From NCBI GenBank assembly GCA_017656295.1, contig JACDOC010000001.1, positions 434,001-498,000 on the forward strand: 64,000 bases of DNA. The letters run 5' to 3'. This document shows positions 37,456-45,753 of this stretch, in pieces; positions within the stretch are counted from its first letter, which is position 1, and each line of letters opens with the position of its first letter. The notes beneath the pieces were generated by a model that was given only the letters and a program-made list of their open reading frames with translations, had not been told where the DNA came from and made no database searches. The position numbers were made by a program, and so were the translations under genes. The stretch is from Bacillus sp. (in: firmicutes) (GTDB lineage: Bacteria > Bacillota > Bacilli > Bacillales > JACDOC01).

Positions 37456-38373
37456 ATGAGCAAAAGAGATGAATACTTACGTAAGCCAGAATGGTTAAAA
37501 ATAAAATTAAATACGAACGAAAACTATACCGGCTTGAAAAAAATGATGCGGGAGAAAAACTTACATACGGTATGTGAGGAAGCCCGCTGTCCAAACATTC
37601 ATGAGTGCTGGGCTGTTCGTCGCACCGCTACCTTTATGATTTTAGGAGACGTATGTACGCGGGCGTGTCGTTTCTGTGCCGTTAAAACGGGGTTACCAAC
37701 AGAATTAGACTGGAAAGAACCAGAGCGAGTGGCAGATTCCGTTCGCTTAATGAATTTAAAACATGTTGTTGTGACAGCGGTTGCACGGGACGATTTAATT
37801 GATGGTGGAGCTGCTGTATTTGCTGAAACGGTTCGAGCCATTCGTCGCAAAAATCCATTTACGACAATAGAAGTATTGCCTTCAGATATGGGAGGCGTGT
37901 ACGAAAACTTAAAAACGTTAATGGATGCGAAACCAGATATTTTAAACCACAACATTGAGACTGTCCGTCGCTTGACACCAAGAGTTCGTGCCCGTGCAAC
38001 TTACGAGCGCTCACTGGAATTTTTACGTCGAGCGAAAGAATTACAGCCAGATATTCCAACAAAGTCTAGCATTATGATTGGTCTCGGTGAAACGAAGGAA
38101 GAAATTATTGAAGCAATGGATGATTTACGGGCAAATCATGTCGATATTTTAACCATCGGTCAATATTTACAACCGACGAAAAAACATCTTAAAGTACAAA
38201 AATATTATCATCCAGATGAATTTGCGGAATTAAAAGAAATCGCCTTAGAAAAAGGGTTTAGCCACTGTGAATCCGGACCATTAGTTCGTTCATCTTACCA
38301 TGCGGATGAACAAGTAAATGAAGCAGCAAAGACGAAACAAAAAATGGGTGAAATCGAAACAAAAAATGCCTAA
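37456..38373 (+). CDS. lipA: Lipoyl synthase
   Basis: Radical-SAM enzyme inserting two sulfurs into octanoyl-GcvH or E2 domains. Auxiliary cluster Cys in [13 protein letters not shown], radical-SAM Cys in [13 protein letters not shown], plus [15 protein letters not shown] and [13 protein letters not shown]; the C-terminal Arg-Ser-Ser-Tyr motif (VRSSYHADE) is intact. 305 aa. SD GGAGATGA before ATG. In Bacillus it acts on lipoyl carriers including GcvH (15228). Confidence 0.95.
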   Translation: MSKRDEYLRKPEWLKIKLNTNENYTGLKKMMREKNLHTVCEEARCPNIHECWAVRRTATFMILGDVCTRACRFCAVKTGLPTELDWKEPERVADSVRLMNLKHVVVTAVARDDLIDGGAAVFAETVRAIRRKNPFTTIEVLPSDMGGVYENLKTLMDAKPDILNHNIETVRRLTPRVRARATYERSLEFLRRAKELQPDIPTKSSIMIGLGETKEEIIEAMDDLRANHVDILTIGQYLQPTKKHLKVQKYYHPDEFAELKEIALEKGFSHCESGPLVRSSYHADEQVNEAAKTKQKMGEIETKNA

Positions 38374-38388
38374 ACTAAAGGTTAAGGA

Positions 38389-38418
38389 GTGGCCCTTTGT
38401 CATAAGGGTCACTTTTTT
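38389..38418 (+). terminator. Terminator of lipA
   Basis: Stem GTGGCCCTT / AAGGGTCAC with one wobble, followed by TTTTTTCTTTT. Confidence 0.85.
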
Positions 38419-38550
38419 CTTTTATATCCTACGCGAAATTGTTCCTATGCTTAGTTAGTAGAAATTTGTATCACACCAACTGCTAAGTTTAGAAAGAGTT
38501 TGTCTGTTAAATCATGTAAGAAAATAATCCATAAGGAGATGGTGAGGACT

Positions 38551-38586
38551 AAAAACGAGCTGACTTCCTAAATAAAGTCAGCTCAT
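38551..38586 (-). terminator. Terminator of yutC
   Basis: Stem GAGCTGACTT / AAGTCAGCTC; on the minus strand it is followed by GTTTTTAG. Confidence 0.85.
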
Positions 38587-38592
38587 AAACCA

Positions 38593-39315
38593 TTAGCGGA
38601 TAATGTTCGAACCACGCCATGAACCGTCAGGAGATTTCATCTTCGTTTGAGTTTGGAAGCGATCCGTTCGATCCGTCATTTCGTTTATCATTTCTCCGTT
38701 CGGATTTTCCCCATCACTCATGTTTCGACCTTGTGGAGAACGTTCTAACATTAGCTCAATCGTTTTTTCGATAGCAGCATTGGCATTTCGCATGTCCGCG
38801 TCCATATTCGAGAGGTTTTCTACGTCACGTAATAATTGAGGGTCATCTGTTACGTATACGTGATACCACCTTGGGACCACAGACATAGCCGTTTTTTTCA
38901 CTTGGTCGGCAACTTCAAATCGCGATTGGTCATCAGTGGCTTTCGTGCGATAGGCGATGAGTACTTCTTCATCGGTTACAAGTGTGGAACAGTCCGTGAC
39001 ATTTGGTAAAGTAACGGACATTTTACTGATTGCATCGGCAGCTTTTTCCCGATTGATTAAATACATGTTGTCGTATGTGACGGTGTCCCCCATAATAGGG
39101 CTTTTTTGGTGACGAACGAATCCGAATTCTTCGGCATTTTGTTGCGTTGTATAGTTATCGTTTTCGTTATATAATTCACCACGGTTTTGGACATTGATGG
39201 TGTTTCCTGAATCATAAAACAGTCCTTGCTCGTCATCGGTATTTGCTGCACAGGCTGCCAATGCAGTAATACTAACGACACCTAACGAAAGAATCCATTT
39301 TCTCAACTTTACCAC
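38593..39315 (-). CDS. yutC: Sporulation lipoprotein YutC (YhcN/YlaJ family)
   Basis: 240-residue secreted lipoprotein: N-terminal helix and lipobox LAAC give lipidation near Cys22. The YhcN/YlaJ domain is seen (INREKAADAISKMSVTLPNVTDCSTLVTDEEVLIAYRT ... VKKTAMSVVPRWYHVYVTDDPQLLRDVENLS). Members are spore-membrane lipoproteins linked to germination. The Asn/Arg-rich C-terminus is unstructured. SD GGGGGTGG before ATG. Confidence 0.88.
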   Translation of the reverse strand: MVKLRKWILSLGVVSITALAACAANTDDEQGLFYDSGNTINVQNRGELYNENDNYTTQQNAEEFGFVRHQKSPIMGDTVTYDNMYLINREKAADAISKMSVTLPNVTDCSTLVTDEEVLIAYRTKATDDQSRFEVADQVKKTAMSVVPRWYHVYVTDDPQLLRDVENLSNMDADMRNANAAIEKTIELMLERSPQGRNMSDGENPNGEMINEMTDRTDRFQTQTKMKSPDGSWRGSNIIR

Positions 39316-39420
39316 CCCCTCGCTATTAGGATGGCTTCGATCTTAATTTTTTTTCATAGTAATAAGTGGTGAATCAGCTATAATGGAAATTAGGATAACA
39401 GTTTAAGGCAGGTGATACGG

Positions 39421-39696
39421 ATGATTACAATCAATAATCTTCATTACGAATTAGTGGAAGAGCATCGGAACGGTTTTAATGAAGAGGCGTTTCGTAATCG
39501 CTATAGCGATATTTTAGCGAAATACGATTATATATTAGGTGACTGGGGATATGGACAGTTACGCTTACGGGGATTTTTTGATGATCAAAATCAAAAAGCC
39601 ACATATGATACAAAAATAAGTACATTGAAGGAATATTTGTATGAATATTGTAATTTTGGCTGTGCTTATTTTGTATTGAAAAAAGTAGACAAATAA
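39421..39696 (+). CDS. yutD: YutD family (DUF1027) protein
   Basis: Conserved Firmicutes protein of 91 residues with the hallmark NNLHYELVEEHRNGFNEEAFRNRYSDIL, YDYILGDWGYGQLRLRGFFDD and YLYEYCNFGCAYFVL. Function unknown. The ATG at 39421 is favoured because AGGTG is six bases upstream; an in-frame GTG overlaps the SD. Confidence 0.88.
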   Translation: MITINNLHYELVEEHRNGFNEEAFRNRYSDILAKYDYILGDWGYGQLRLRGFFDDQNQKATYDTKISTLKEYLYEYCNFGCAYFVLKKVDK

Positions 39697-39697
39697 T

Positions 39698-39727
39698 CGG
39701 TCAGAAAAGATCGTTCTTCTGACCGAT
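39698..39727. terminator. Hairpin between yutD and the following convergent gene
   Basis: Stem ATCGGTCAGAA / TTCTGACCGAT. It has no strong T-run on the plus strand, so its terminator role is uncertain. Confidence 0.45.
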
Positions 39728-39736
39728 TGGTTGACG

Positions 39737-40030
39737 CTATCCTTCATCAGTGCCGTATGGAGGCTCGCTATTTTTGGACTTTTCGTCATGGGGAGGATGG
39801 GCCCCGTCCATTTGTCGTGGCAAGTCTTGGTGAAGTGTTCTAACTTCATAATTAAAGGCACTATAATAGCGTTGTCCTTTTCTCCAAGGCGTTGATTTGT
39901 TGAAAACAGGATTATCTTTTCCCCGAGGGGATCCATACGCTCCTTCTGGTAATCCCTCTGGTATTAAAAAATTTCTCATCGTTTCCACGTTGGAGAAATC
40001 AGAATATTGTTCCGAGTCGCGATTTGTCAA
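39737..40030 (-). CDS. Conserved small protein of unknown function
   Basis: 97-residue soluble protein, TTG start with SD CGAGGTGA. Sequence is rich in Pro, Asp, Asn and Tyr (EGLPEGAYGSPRGKDNPVF, ALRTLHQDLPRQMDGAHPPHD-like tail), suggesting little structure, and carries no recognised motif. It occurs between yutD and a DUF3055 gene. It may be a cytosolic or spore-associated protein; I cannot assign a function. Confidence 0.65.
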   Translation of the reverse strand: MTNRDSEQYSDFSNVETMRNFLIPEGLPEGAYGSPRGKDNPVFNKSTPWRKGQRYYSAFNYEVRTLHQDLPRQMDGAHPPHDEKSKNSEPPYGTDEG

Positions 40031-40122
40031 CAGTCTCACCTCGAATGTGAGGATAATGAAATGGATGGTTCCATTTCTTTTTTAGTATATGTGCCCCCTC
40101 TGAACTTATTCAAAACGCGCAG

Positions 40123-40386
40123 TTACACGACTTCATATAAAAAAGAACGCAATTCATTTCCTTCTTCTTCGTTTAATTGAAAAACATGCTCTAAATATCC
40201 TGGTTCGTCTAAATCGTCTCGGCCAATAATCGCATACTGATTGCTTTGTAAATTTAATATTAACTGTTTTCCGTAATAACGATCGGTTTGAAGAATAGCT
40301 AAGTCGTACCGTTGTGATTCACCCATAAAGCTAACAAAACGAATGTTCGCTGTTTCTTTTTGATCATACAAAAAAAATCGTTCCAT
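40123..40386 (-). CDS. DUF3055 family protein
   Basis: 87-residue protein beginning MERFFLYDQKETANIRFVSF with GESQRYDLAIL and YYGKQLILNLQSNQYAIIGRDDLDEPGYLEHVFQL, the DUF3055 pattern of Bacillaceae. Function unknown. SD AGGAGGAACA before ATG. Confidence 0.8.
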   Translation of the reverse strand: MERFFLYDQKETANIRFVSFMGESQRYDLAILQTDRYYGKQLILNLQSNQYAIIGRDDLDEPGYLEHVFQLNEEEGNELRSFLYEVV

Positions 40387-40525
40387 GTATTGTTCCTCCT
40401 GTCCTTTTCATTTTTCATCATACCAAATTCGTTTCAATGTAGGAAAGGTGTGATACAATAAGGTTGGAGAATATAGCTAAAAAGGAAGTAAAACCATTCC
40501 TTCTTTGTTGGAAAGGGTGTTCATC

Positions 40526-40963
40526 ATGTATTTTGTGGATCGCCAAAAAATTGAACAAACGCTTCAATTTTACGATCGGCAATTAGAATTATTAGAAAAG
40601 GAAGCTAGTTGGGAAACGGATGTACAAAAAGCAGCCTTAGAACGGATTTGTCACACTATCATTGAAGCAGTTTTAGATGTGGGCAACAGTATGATTGATG
40701 GCTTTATTATGCGAGATCCAGGCAGCTTTGAAGATATTGTTGATATTTTACTCGATGAAAAAGTGATTACTGAAGAAGTTGAAAAAAGCTTAAAGCAAAT
40801 CATTGGTTGGCGTAAACAACTAGTACAAAACTATATGGAAGTCGACCACGAAGGGCTATCCAATACGTTTCAGCAGCATTTGAAGCAAATCCGTCCATTC
40901 AGTCAAATGGTACGCAATTATTTAGAAACCGAATTAGGGCCAGTTTCTGCATTCAAAAATTAA
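40526..40963 (+). CDS. yutE: HepT-like/DUF86 protein YutE
   Basis: 145-residue helical protein of the DUF86 family, related to HepT (minimal HEPN) toxins: LERICHTIIEAVLDVGNSMIDGFIMRDPGSFEDIVDILLDEKVI, GWRKQLVQNYMEVD. The RX4-6H catalytic pattern of active HEPN RNases (here WRKQLVQNY) lacks the histidine, and no MntA-like antitoxin nucleotidyltransferase is adjacent. So this is a solitary HEPN-like protein of unknown role. Start ATG 40526 behind AAAGGGTG. Confidence 0.85.
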   Translation: MYFVDRQKIEQTLQFYDRQLELLEKEASWETDVQKAALERICHTIIEAVLDVGNSMIDGFIMRDPGSFEDIVDILLDEKVITEEVEKSLKQIIGWRKQLVQNYMEVDHEGLSNTFQQHLKQIRPFSQMVRNYLETELGPVSAFKN

Positions 40964-40969
40964 GCAAGG

Positions 40970-40995
40970 ACGCTTTCGTTATGAAAGCGTTTTTA
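40970..40995 (+). terminator. Terminator of yutE
   Basis: Stem ACGCTTTC / GAAAGCGT, TTTTT tract. Confidence 0.85.
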
Positions 40996-41186
40996 TTTGT
41001 TGTACACGTACAATAGGGTGAAGTATATCATCAGATAAAATAAGTGGAAAATGCAAATAATGTCGACAAAACTGTAAAAAAGTTAAGGAAAACTGAAAAT
41101 AATCCTTGCTGAACCGGGAAATAAATCGTTACATACGAAAAATAATCTACTAAACAAAGGTATCAACTAAGAGGAGTGAGACAAAT

Positions 41187-41951
41187 ATGAAATCATACAA
41201 AGGATATTTAATCGATTTAGATGGCACGATGTATCGCGGAAAAGAGAAAATTGAAGCAGCTGGCCGATTTGTTCACCGACTTATTGATAAGGGACTTCCT
41301 TATTTATTTGTGACGAACAATTCATCACGAACACCTGAACAAGTTGCTGAAAAACTGAATCGATTTGACATCCCAACCCGCCCTGAGCAAGTGTTTACAA
41401 CTAGTATGGCTACCGCTAATTATATGTATGAACGAAAACCGAACGCAACCGTTTATGTTATTGGAGAAGAAGGAATTCGAACCGCTTTATTAGAAAAAGG
41501 ATTTAAGCTTGTTGAAGAAAAACCAGATTTTGTCGTCGTCGGTATTGACCGTTCGATAACGTATGAAAAGCTGGCGCTCGCTTGCTTAGGTGTTCGTAAC
41601 GGGGCAACGTTTATTTCAACGAATGGAGATATTGCAATTCCAACTGAGCGTGGCTTGTTACCTGGGAATGGTTCATTGACATCTGTTGTTACCGTCTCTA
41701 CCCAAACGGAGCCTATTTTTATTGGAAAGCCTGAACCAATTATTATGGAACAGGCTTTAAAAGTGCTTGGCACATCAAAAGAAGACACCATTATGGTCGG
41801 AGATAACTACCATACGGACATTTTAGCGGGTCTTCGTACGGGAATCGACACCCTGCTAGTTCATACAGGAGTAACGACAAAAGAAGCGTTAAAAGAGGTT
41901 GATTTCCAACCAACCTATACGGTCGATTCTCTTGATGATTGGACAGTATAA
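41187..41951 (+). CDS. yutF: HAD-superfamily phosphatase YutF (NagD-like)
   Basis: 254-residue type IIA HAD hydrolase. Motif I LIDLDGTMYRG with nucleophile and acid Asp (about 8-10), motif II FVTNNSSRTPEQV, cap region, motif III GKPEPIIMEQAL and motif IV MVGDNYHTDILAGLRTGID. Such enzymes dephosphorylate sugar or nucleotide phosphates. ATG after GAGGAGTGA, monocistronic. Confidence 0.9.
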   Translation: MKSYKGYLIDLDGTMYRGKEKIEAAGRFVHRLIDKGLPYLFVTNNSSRTPEQVAEKLNRFDIPTRPEQVFTTSMATANYMYERKPNATVYVIGEEGIRTALLEKGFKLVEEKPDFVVVGIDRSITYEKLALACLGVRNGATFISTNGDIAIPTERGLLPGNGSLTSVVTVSTQTEPIFIGKPEPIIMEQALKVLGTSKEDTIMVGDNYHTDILAGLRTGIDTLLVHTGVTTKEALKEVDFQPTYTVDSLDDWTV

Positions 41952-41964
41952 TTAATAATTAATA

Positions 41965-42154
41965 GGCTCTGTTAAGCGATACTGTTGATATTTATACATT
42001 ACGCTTGTGGCGGACGGTTTCCGCGGGCAAGCCGCAAGGTGCAAGCCGCTTCCCTCGCTACGCTCAAGTAAGGGTCTTGCGGCTTCTTGTTCCCGCTGGA
42101 GTCGCCGCCGTGTGAATAACTTGCTAAAAATCAACAATGACTTATAACAGAGCC
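41965..42154. mobile_element. Foldback/MITE-like element, copy 2
   Basis: About 190 bp, clearly more GC-rich than its surroundings. It is bounded by 10-bp terminal inverted repeats GGCTCTGTTA and TAACAGAGCC and flanked by near-identical AATTAATA and AATTAATT, a possible target duplication. Its centre has a perfect 10-bp inverted repeat AAGCCGCAAG / CTTGCGGCTT able to form a long hairpin. Same sequence as the copy at 765-930 in opposite orientation. No coding capacity; mobilised in trans if at all. Confidence 0.8.
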
Positions 42155-42162
42155 AATTAATT

Positions 42163-42195
42163 AAAAAGGTATCGGGAAACACCCGATACCTTTTT
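42163..42195 (-). terminator. Terminator of yutG
   Basis: Stem AAAAAGGTATCGGG / CCCGATACCTTTTT; overlaps the yutG stop codon. Confidence 0.85.
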
Positions 42196-42697
42196 AATCA
42201 TCTTCATCGATAGAATGATGAGCTAACCGGCTGGAGGCGGCTGCCGCAATAGCCCCGACGATATCGTCTAAAAAGGTATGACACATTCTAGAAGATTTAT
42301 CATTAAGTTTTTTTAATATTCCAGGCTTTTGTTTATCGATGTAACCGTAATTCGTAAACCCAATCGATCCGTACACATTGACGATAGAAAAGGCTAAAAT
42401 CTCATCGATTCCGTATAGCCCTTCATCGACAGAAATGATCGATTGTAGTGGTTCATTAAGCAACTTTTGTTCCGCTAATTTATCTAACTGAATACCAGTT
42501 AAAATGGCATTTTGTACTTCCCGCTTGGAAAGGACGCGTTCCACGTTATATATACATTCTTCTATTTCTAATTTGGGGTAGTATTTTTTTTGAAGGAACA
42601 TCACCAATTCAGCAATATCCTCAATTTTAACCCCACGCTCGTACAACCATTGTCTAGCTACTTGCTTGGTACTCATTTTATTTTGTTCAATCCCCAT
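42194..42697 (-). CDS. yutG: Phosphatidylglycerophosphatase A-family protein YutG
   Basis: PgpA-type protein of 167 residues. It has an N-terminal soluble helical region (KQVARQWLYERGVKIEDIAELVMFLQKKYYPKL) and a core with ISVDEGLYGIDEILAFSIVNVYGSIGFTNYGYIDK and SRMCHTFLDDIVGAIAAAASSRLAHH, whose Asp/His residues are family-conserved. The form in Bacillus lacks the membrane helices of E. coli PgpA. The phosphatase role is inferred. A strong SD (AAAGGTG) precedes ATG. Confidence 0.82.
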   Translation of the reverse strand: MGIEQNKMSTKQVARQWLYERGVKIEDIAELVMFLQKKYYPKLEIEECIYNVERVLSKREVQNAILTGIQLDKLAEQKLLNEPLQSIISVDEGLYGIDEILAFSIVNVYGSIGFTNYGYIDKQKPGILKKLNDKSSRMCHTFLDDIVGAIAAAASSRLAHHSIDEDD

Positions 42698-42885
42698 TTT
42701 ATTTCACCTTTTCTAATAGAATTTAAATCAATATATGACAATATTGAGTCATTTATACGGACAACCTTTGTCTTCAATTGCATATTGGTTTTTACCTTTC
42801 GCATATATTTGAAATAAAGAACAATTTCAAGTCGTATTTATATTTCCTCAGAACAAAGAAATTCAAACACCAAAGGAGGAGGAAG

Positions 42886-43905
42886 ATGACCCACCCTATC
42901 TTGGAAAAGTATTTTTCCATAAAAGGAGCCCAACCTGTTCATTGGAAAGATGGGTATGAGACGTATATATATAACGGTTTTCTATATAGTATTGTGATGG
43001 TTACACATGTGGAACAAGAAACAATGGAAGAATTATACGAAATGTCGGAACACCTAGTGAAAGAAGGGGATCGTTATGTTGCCACGTTCGTATTATCAAA
43101 ACAAAATAAATTTTTAGTCACTGAAAAAGATCAAGATTTCGTCTTATTGAAAGCGCCGTTGCGCTATGCTCCATCTCACGTACGTTTTGGAAGAAAATTA
43201 GGGAAGCTTCATCGCATGGGTCGTTCCATTCAAAAAACAATTACAGCCACTAGTCGTATGGGACAATGGAAAGATCTCTGGAGCAAAAGGCTACAGCAAA
43301 TGGAAAACGTTTGGAACGAAATGGTGCGTGAACATCCCAATACTCCGTTTACGAAATACTTTGTCGAATCGTTTCCGTATTATTTAGGATTAACCGAAAC
43401 AGCCATTCAATATTTAGTCGATACGGAAATTGATGATAAACCTCTTGCTCAAGATGCCGGCACGATATGTCACGAGCACTTTTATGATGACGCATGGGGT
43501 AAAAAGTATTGGATCCATCATCCATTTGATTGGGTATTTGACCATGCAAGTAGAGATTTGTCCGAATGGGTGAGAGGAAAGTACTTTCGGTTTACGTCTA
43601 CTTTTCATCCGGATGTCGAACAGTTTTTTGGAGAATATCAAACAGTAAATTCTTTGTCGTCCTTTTCATGGCGACTATTATATGCACGTCTATTGTTTCC
43701 GCTTCATTACTTTGAATGCATTGAAGAATATTTTTTAGTGGCGTCAGAACAAAAACAAAAGCAATTAGAAGAACAATTAGAAAAATGTTTACGTTATTCA
43801 ACGGATTATGAGCGCTTTTTATCATCATTTTATCATGTGGCCCGCGTCCCTTTACGAAAGTATAAGATTCCGACAATCAAGTGGCTTGGAAAGCCTGTAT
43901 TATAG
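42886..43905 (+). CDS. yutH: Spore coat-associated protein YutH (CotS/APH-like fold)
   Basis: 339-residue protein related to aminoglycoside-phosphotransferase-like CotS/CotI proteins of the coat. Features: LGKLHRMGRSI, ICHEHFYDDAWG and HPFDWVFDHASRDLSEWVRG, which parallel the kinase loop and DFD-like region but without a full canonical HxD catalytic motif. ATG at 42886 follows AAAGGAGGAGG; the 36-codon upstream extension lacks an SD. Expected in the mother cell in sporulation. Confidence 0.85.
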   Translation: MTHPILEKYFSIKGAQPVHWKDGYETYIYNGFLYSIVMVTHVEQETMEELYEMSEHLVKEGDRYVATFVLSKQNKFLVTEKDQDFVLLKAPLRYAPSHVRFGRKLGKLHRMGRSIQKTITATSRMGQWKDLWSKRLQQMENVWNEMVREHPNTPFTKYFVESFPYYLGLTETAIQYLVDTEIDDKPLAQDAGTICHEHFYDDAWGKKYWIHHPFDWVFDHASRDLSEWVRGKYFRFTSTFHPDVEQFFGEYQTVNSLSSFSWRLLYARLLFPLHYFECIEEYFLVASEQKQKQLEEQLEKCLRYSTDYERFLSSFYHVARVPLRKYKIPTIKWLGKPVL

Positions 43906-43955
43906 TGATTATTCTTATGCTACAATAAAGAAAAAAAGAAAAGGGTCGAAGCAAC

Positions 43956-44921
43956 ATGACAAAACCATACGTTTTTATCACACGCAAATTACCAGATGAA
44001 GTAGTCGAACCGTTATCAACATTAGCTCATATCGAAATGTGGCCATCGGAAGACGAAGTTGTACCTAGAGACCTTTTATTAGAACAAGCCGCTCAAGCGA
44101 ATGGATTGCTCACGATGCTCTCCGACCAAATCGATGAAGAGTTGTTCGAGAAAGCTCCGAAATTACAAGTGGTTGCTAATTTAGCTGTAGGATATGACAA
44201 CATTGATGTCATAGCAGCACGAAAAAGAGGAATTATCGTTTGTAATACTCCGGATGTGTTGACCGAAACAACTGCTGACTTAACATTTGCTCTTCTTATG
44301 ACGACTGCAAGAAGAATCGTGGAAGCGGACCGGTACGTACGAGAAGGACATTGGAAAAGTTGGTCACCGTTATTACTTGCTGGGACCGATATTCACCATA
44401 AAACGATTGGGATTTTTGGTATGGGGAAAATTGGCGAAGCGGTTGCGCATCGGGCGAAAGGTTTTCATATGAATATTCTTTATCATAACCGTAAGCGGAA
44501 TGAACAAGCTGAACAACAACTTGGAGCGATCTACTGTTCCTTTGAAGAGTTATTATCGGAATCGGATTTTGTGGTTTGTCTGGCGCCACTCACGGAGCAA
44601 ACGAAAGGAATGTTTAATTATGATGCGTTCCGTCGGATGAAACGTTCAGCTATTTTTATTAACGCGGGGCGTGGTCCGATTGTCGTAGAACAAGATTTAA
44701 TCCGCGCGTTAGAAGAGAAAGAAATTCGTGGGGCAGGATTAGACGTGTTTGAAAAAGAACCTATTGATGAACATCATCCGTTGTTATCTTTCCCAACTGT
44801 AGTTGCCCTCCCACATATCGGAAGTGCTACAGAGGAAACTCGTTATGGTATGATGCAATTGGCCGTTGAAAATATCATGGCTGTTTTATCAGGAAAATCG
44901 CCTAAAACGCCTGTGAAATAA
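43956..44921 (+). CDS. D-isomer-specific 2-hydroxyacid dehydrogenase (glyoxylate/hydroxypyruvate reductase type)
   Basis: 321-residue NAD(P)-dependent dehydrogenase. Rossmann motif GIFGMGKIGEAVAHRAKG (about 151-168), catalytic Arg in INAGRGPIV, Glu in GLDVFEKEP and His in LPHIGSATEETR. The YDNID and TTADLTFALLMTTAR motifs fit the GyaR/GhrB glycerate-dehydrogenase branch, so glyoxylate or hydroxypyruvate is the probable substrate. SD AAGGGT near ATG. Its own terminator follows. Confidence 0.9.
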   Translation: MTKPYVFITRKLPDEVVEPLSTLAHIEMWPSEDEVVPRDLLLEQAAQANGLLTMLSDQIDEELFEKAPKLQVVANLAVGYDNIDVIAARKRGIIVCNTPDVLTETTADLTFALLMTTARRIVEADRYVREGHWKSWSPLLLAGTDIHHKTIGIFGMGKIGEAVAHRAKGFHMNILYHNRKRNEQAEQQLGAIYCSFEELLSESDFVVCLAPLTEQTKGMFNYDAFRRMKRSAIFINAGRGPIVVEQDLIRALEEKEIRGAGLDVFEKEPIDEHHPLLSFPTVVALPHIGSATEETRYGMMQLAVENIMAVLSGKSPKTPVK

Positions 44922-44953
44922 AAAAATGATCGGGATCTACCCGATCATTTTTT
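44921..44953. terminator. Bidirectional terminator
   Basis: Stem AAAAAATGATCGGG / CCCGATCATTTTTT between the convergent dehydrogenase gene and yutI. Confidence 0.93.
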
Positions 44954-44956
44954 ATA

Positions 44957-45193
44957 TTAGAATACTTGTTCTACTTCAACGACGCCAGGAACTTCTTCAA
45001 GAAGAGCGCGTTCAATACCAGCTTTTAACGTAATAGTGGAGCTTGGGCAGCTACCACATGCACCTAAAAGGCGAAGTTTGACGACACCGTCTTCTACGTC
45101 AACAAGCTCACAGTCTCCTCCGTCGCGAAGTAGGAATGGGCGTAATTTATCTAATACTTCTTGTACTTGTTCTTTCATTGTTTGATCAGACAT
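44957..45193 (-). CDS. yutI: NifU C-terminal-domain protein YutI
   Basis: 78-residue Nfu-type Fe-S carrier: [55 protein letters not shown] with the CGSC cluster ligands (about 49-52). It likely carries a [4Fe-4S] cluster between SufBCD and apo-enzymes such as LipA. SD AAAGGAG before ATG. Close to yuzD and yutM, an Fe-S themed neighbourhood. Confidence 0.9.
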   Translation of the reverse strand: MSDQTMKEQVQEVLDKLRPFLLRDGGDCELVDVEDGVVKLRLLGACGSCPSSTITLKAGIERALLEEVPGVVEVEQVF

Positions 45194-45355
45194 TACTATC
45201 GACTCCTTTCCTTATTACCATTATAATGACATTTCACAAAAAAATCTATTGAAGAATTAAGAAGTACGCTATTACCCAAAACCCTTCTTCATATGTTTAG
45301 AAATTTAGCACACTTTCATGTACAATATTAGTGAATCAACAAAGGGGGAAACGAA

Positions 45356-45679
45356 ATGGAAAAAGTAGCTGAAATTGTCGTTTATGGGGCCGAACAAGTT
45401 TGCCCTAGCTGTGTGAACTTACCTTCATCCAAAGAAACCTATGAATGGTTAGAGGCTGCCATATCACGTAAATTTCCAAATCAGCCGTTTACGATAAAGT
45501 ATGTTGATATTTTTCAACCTCCAGAAGATGAAGAAATGAAAGCTTTTGCGATACGAGTGATTGAAGAAGATTTATTTTATCCCGTAGTTGTCATTGAAGG
45601 GGAAATTGTGGGAGAAGGTAATCCGAAGCTAAAGACGATATATGCCAAATTAGAAAAATACGGATATCGCGCGGAATAA
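45356..45679 (+). CDS. yuzD: DUF1462 family thioredoxin-like protein YuzD
   Basis: 107-residue thioredoxin-like protein with CPSCVNLPSSKETYEWLEAAI (CxxC near residues 17-20), TIKYVDIFQPPEDEE and FYPVVVIEGEIVGEGNPKL. Often found beside yutI and yutJ, suggesting a role in redox or Fe-S metabolism; function not shown. ATG behind AAAGGGGG. Confidence 0.85.
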   Translation: MEKVAEIVVYGAEQVCPSCVNLPSSKETYEWLEAAISRKFPNQPFTIKYVDIFQPPEDEEMKAFAIRVIEEDLFYPVVVIEGEIVGEGNPKLKTIYAKLEKYGYRAE

Positions 45680-45710
45680 AAAATTTCTAAAGGAAAAAAT
45701 AAAAAGAACA

Positions 45711-45751
45711 AGAGCTATCGTTTCCAGTAACGGAGACGCTAGCTCTTTTTT
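45711..45751. terminator. Bidirectional terminator
   Basis: Stem AGAGCTA-CG-TTCC / GGAGACGCTAGCTCT with some wobbles, T-run; between convergent yuzD and yutJ. Confidence 0.8.
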
Positions 45752-45753
45752 GA

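Noticed and set aside
39698-39727. Strong terminator after yutD
   Set aside because: The stem is good but no T-run follows on the plus strand; kept only as a low-confidence hairpin.
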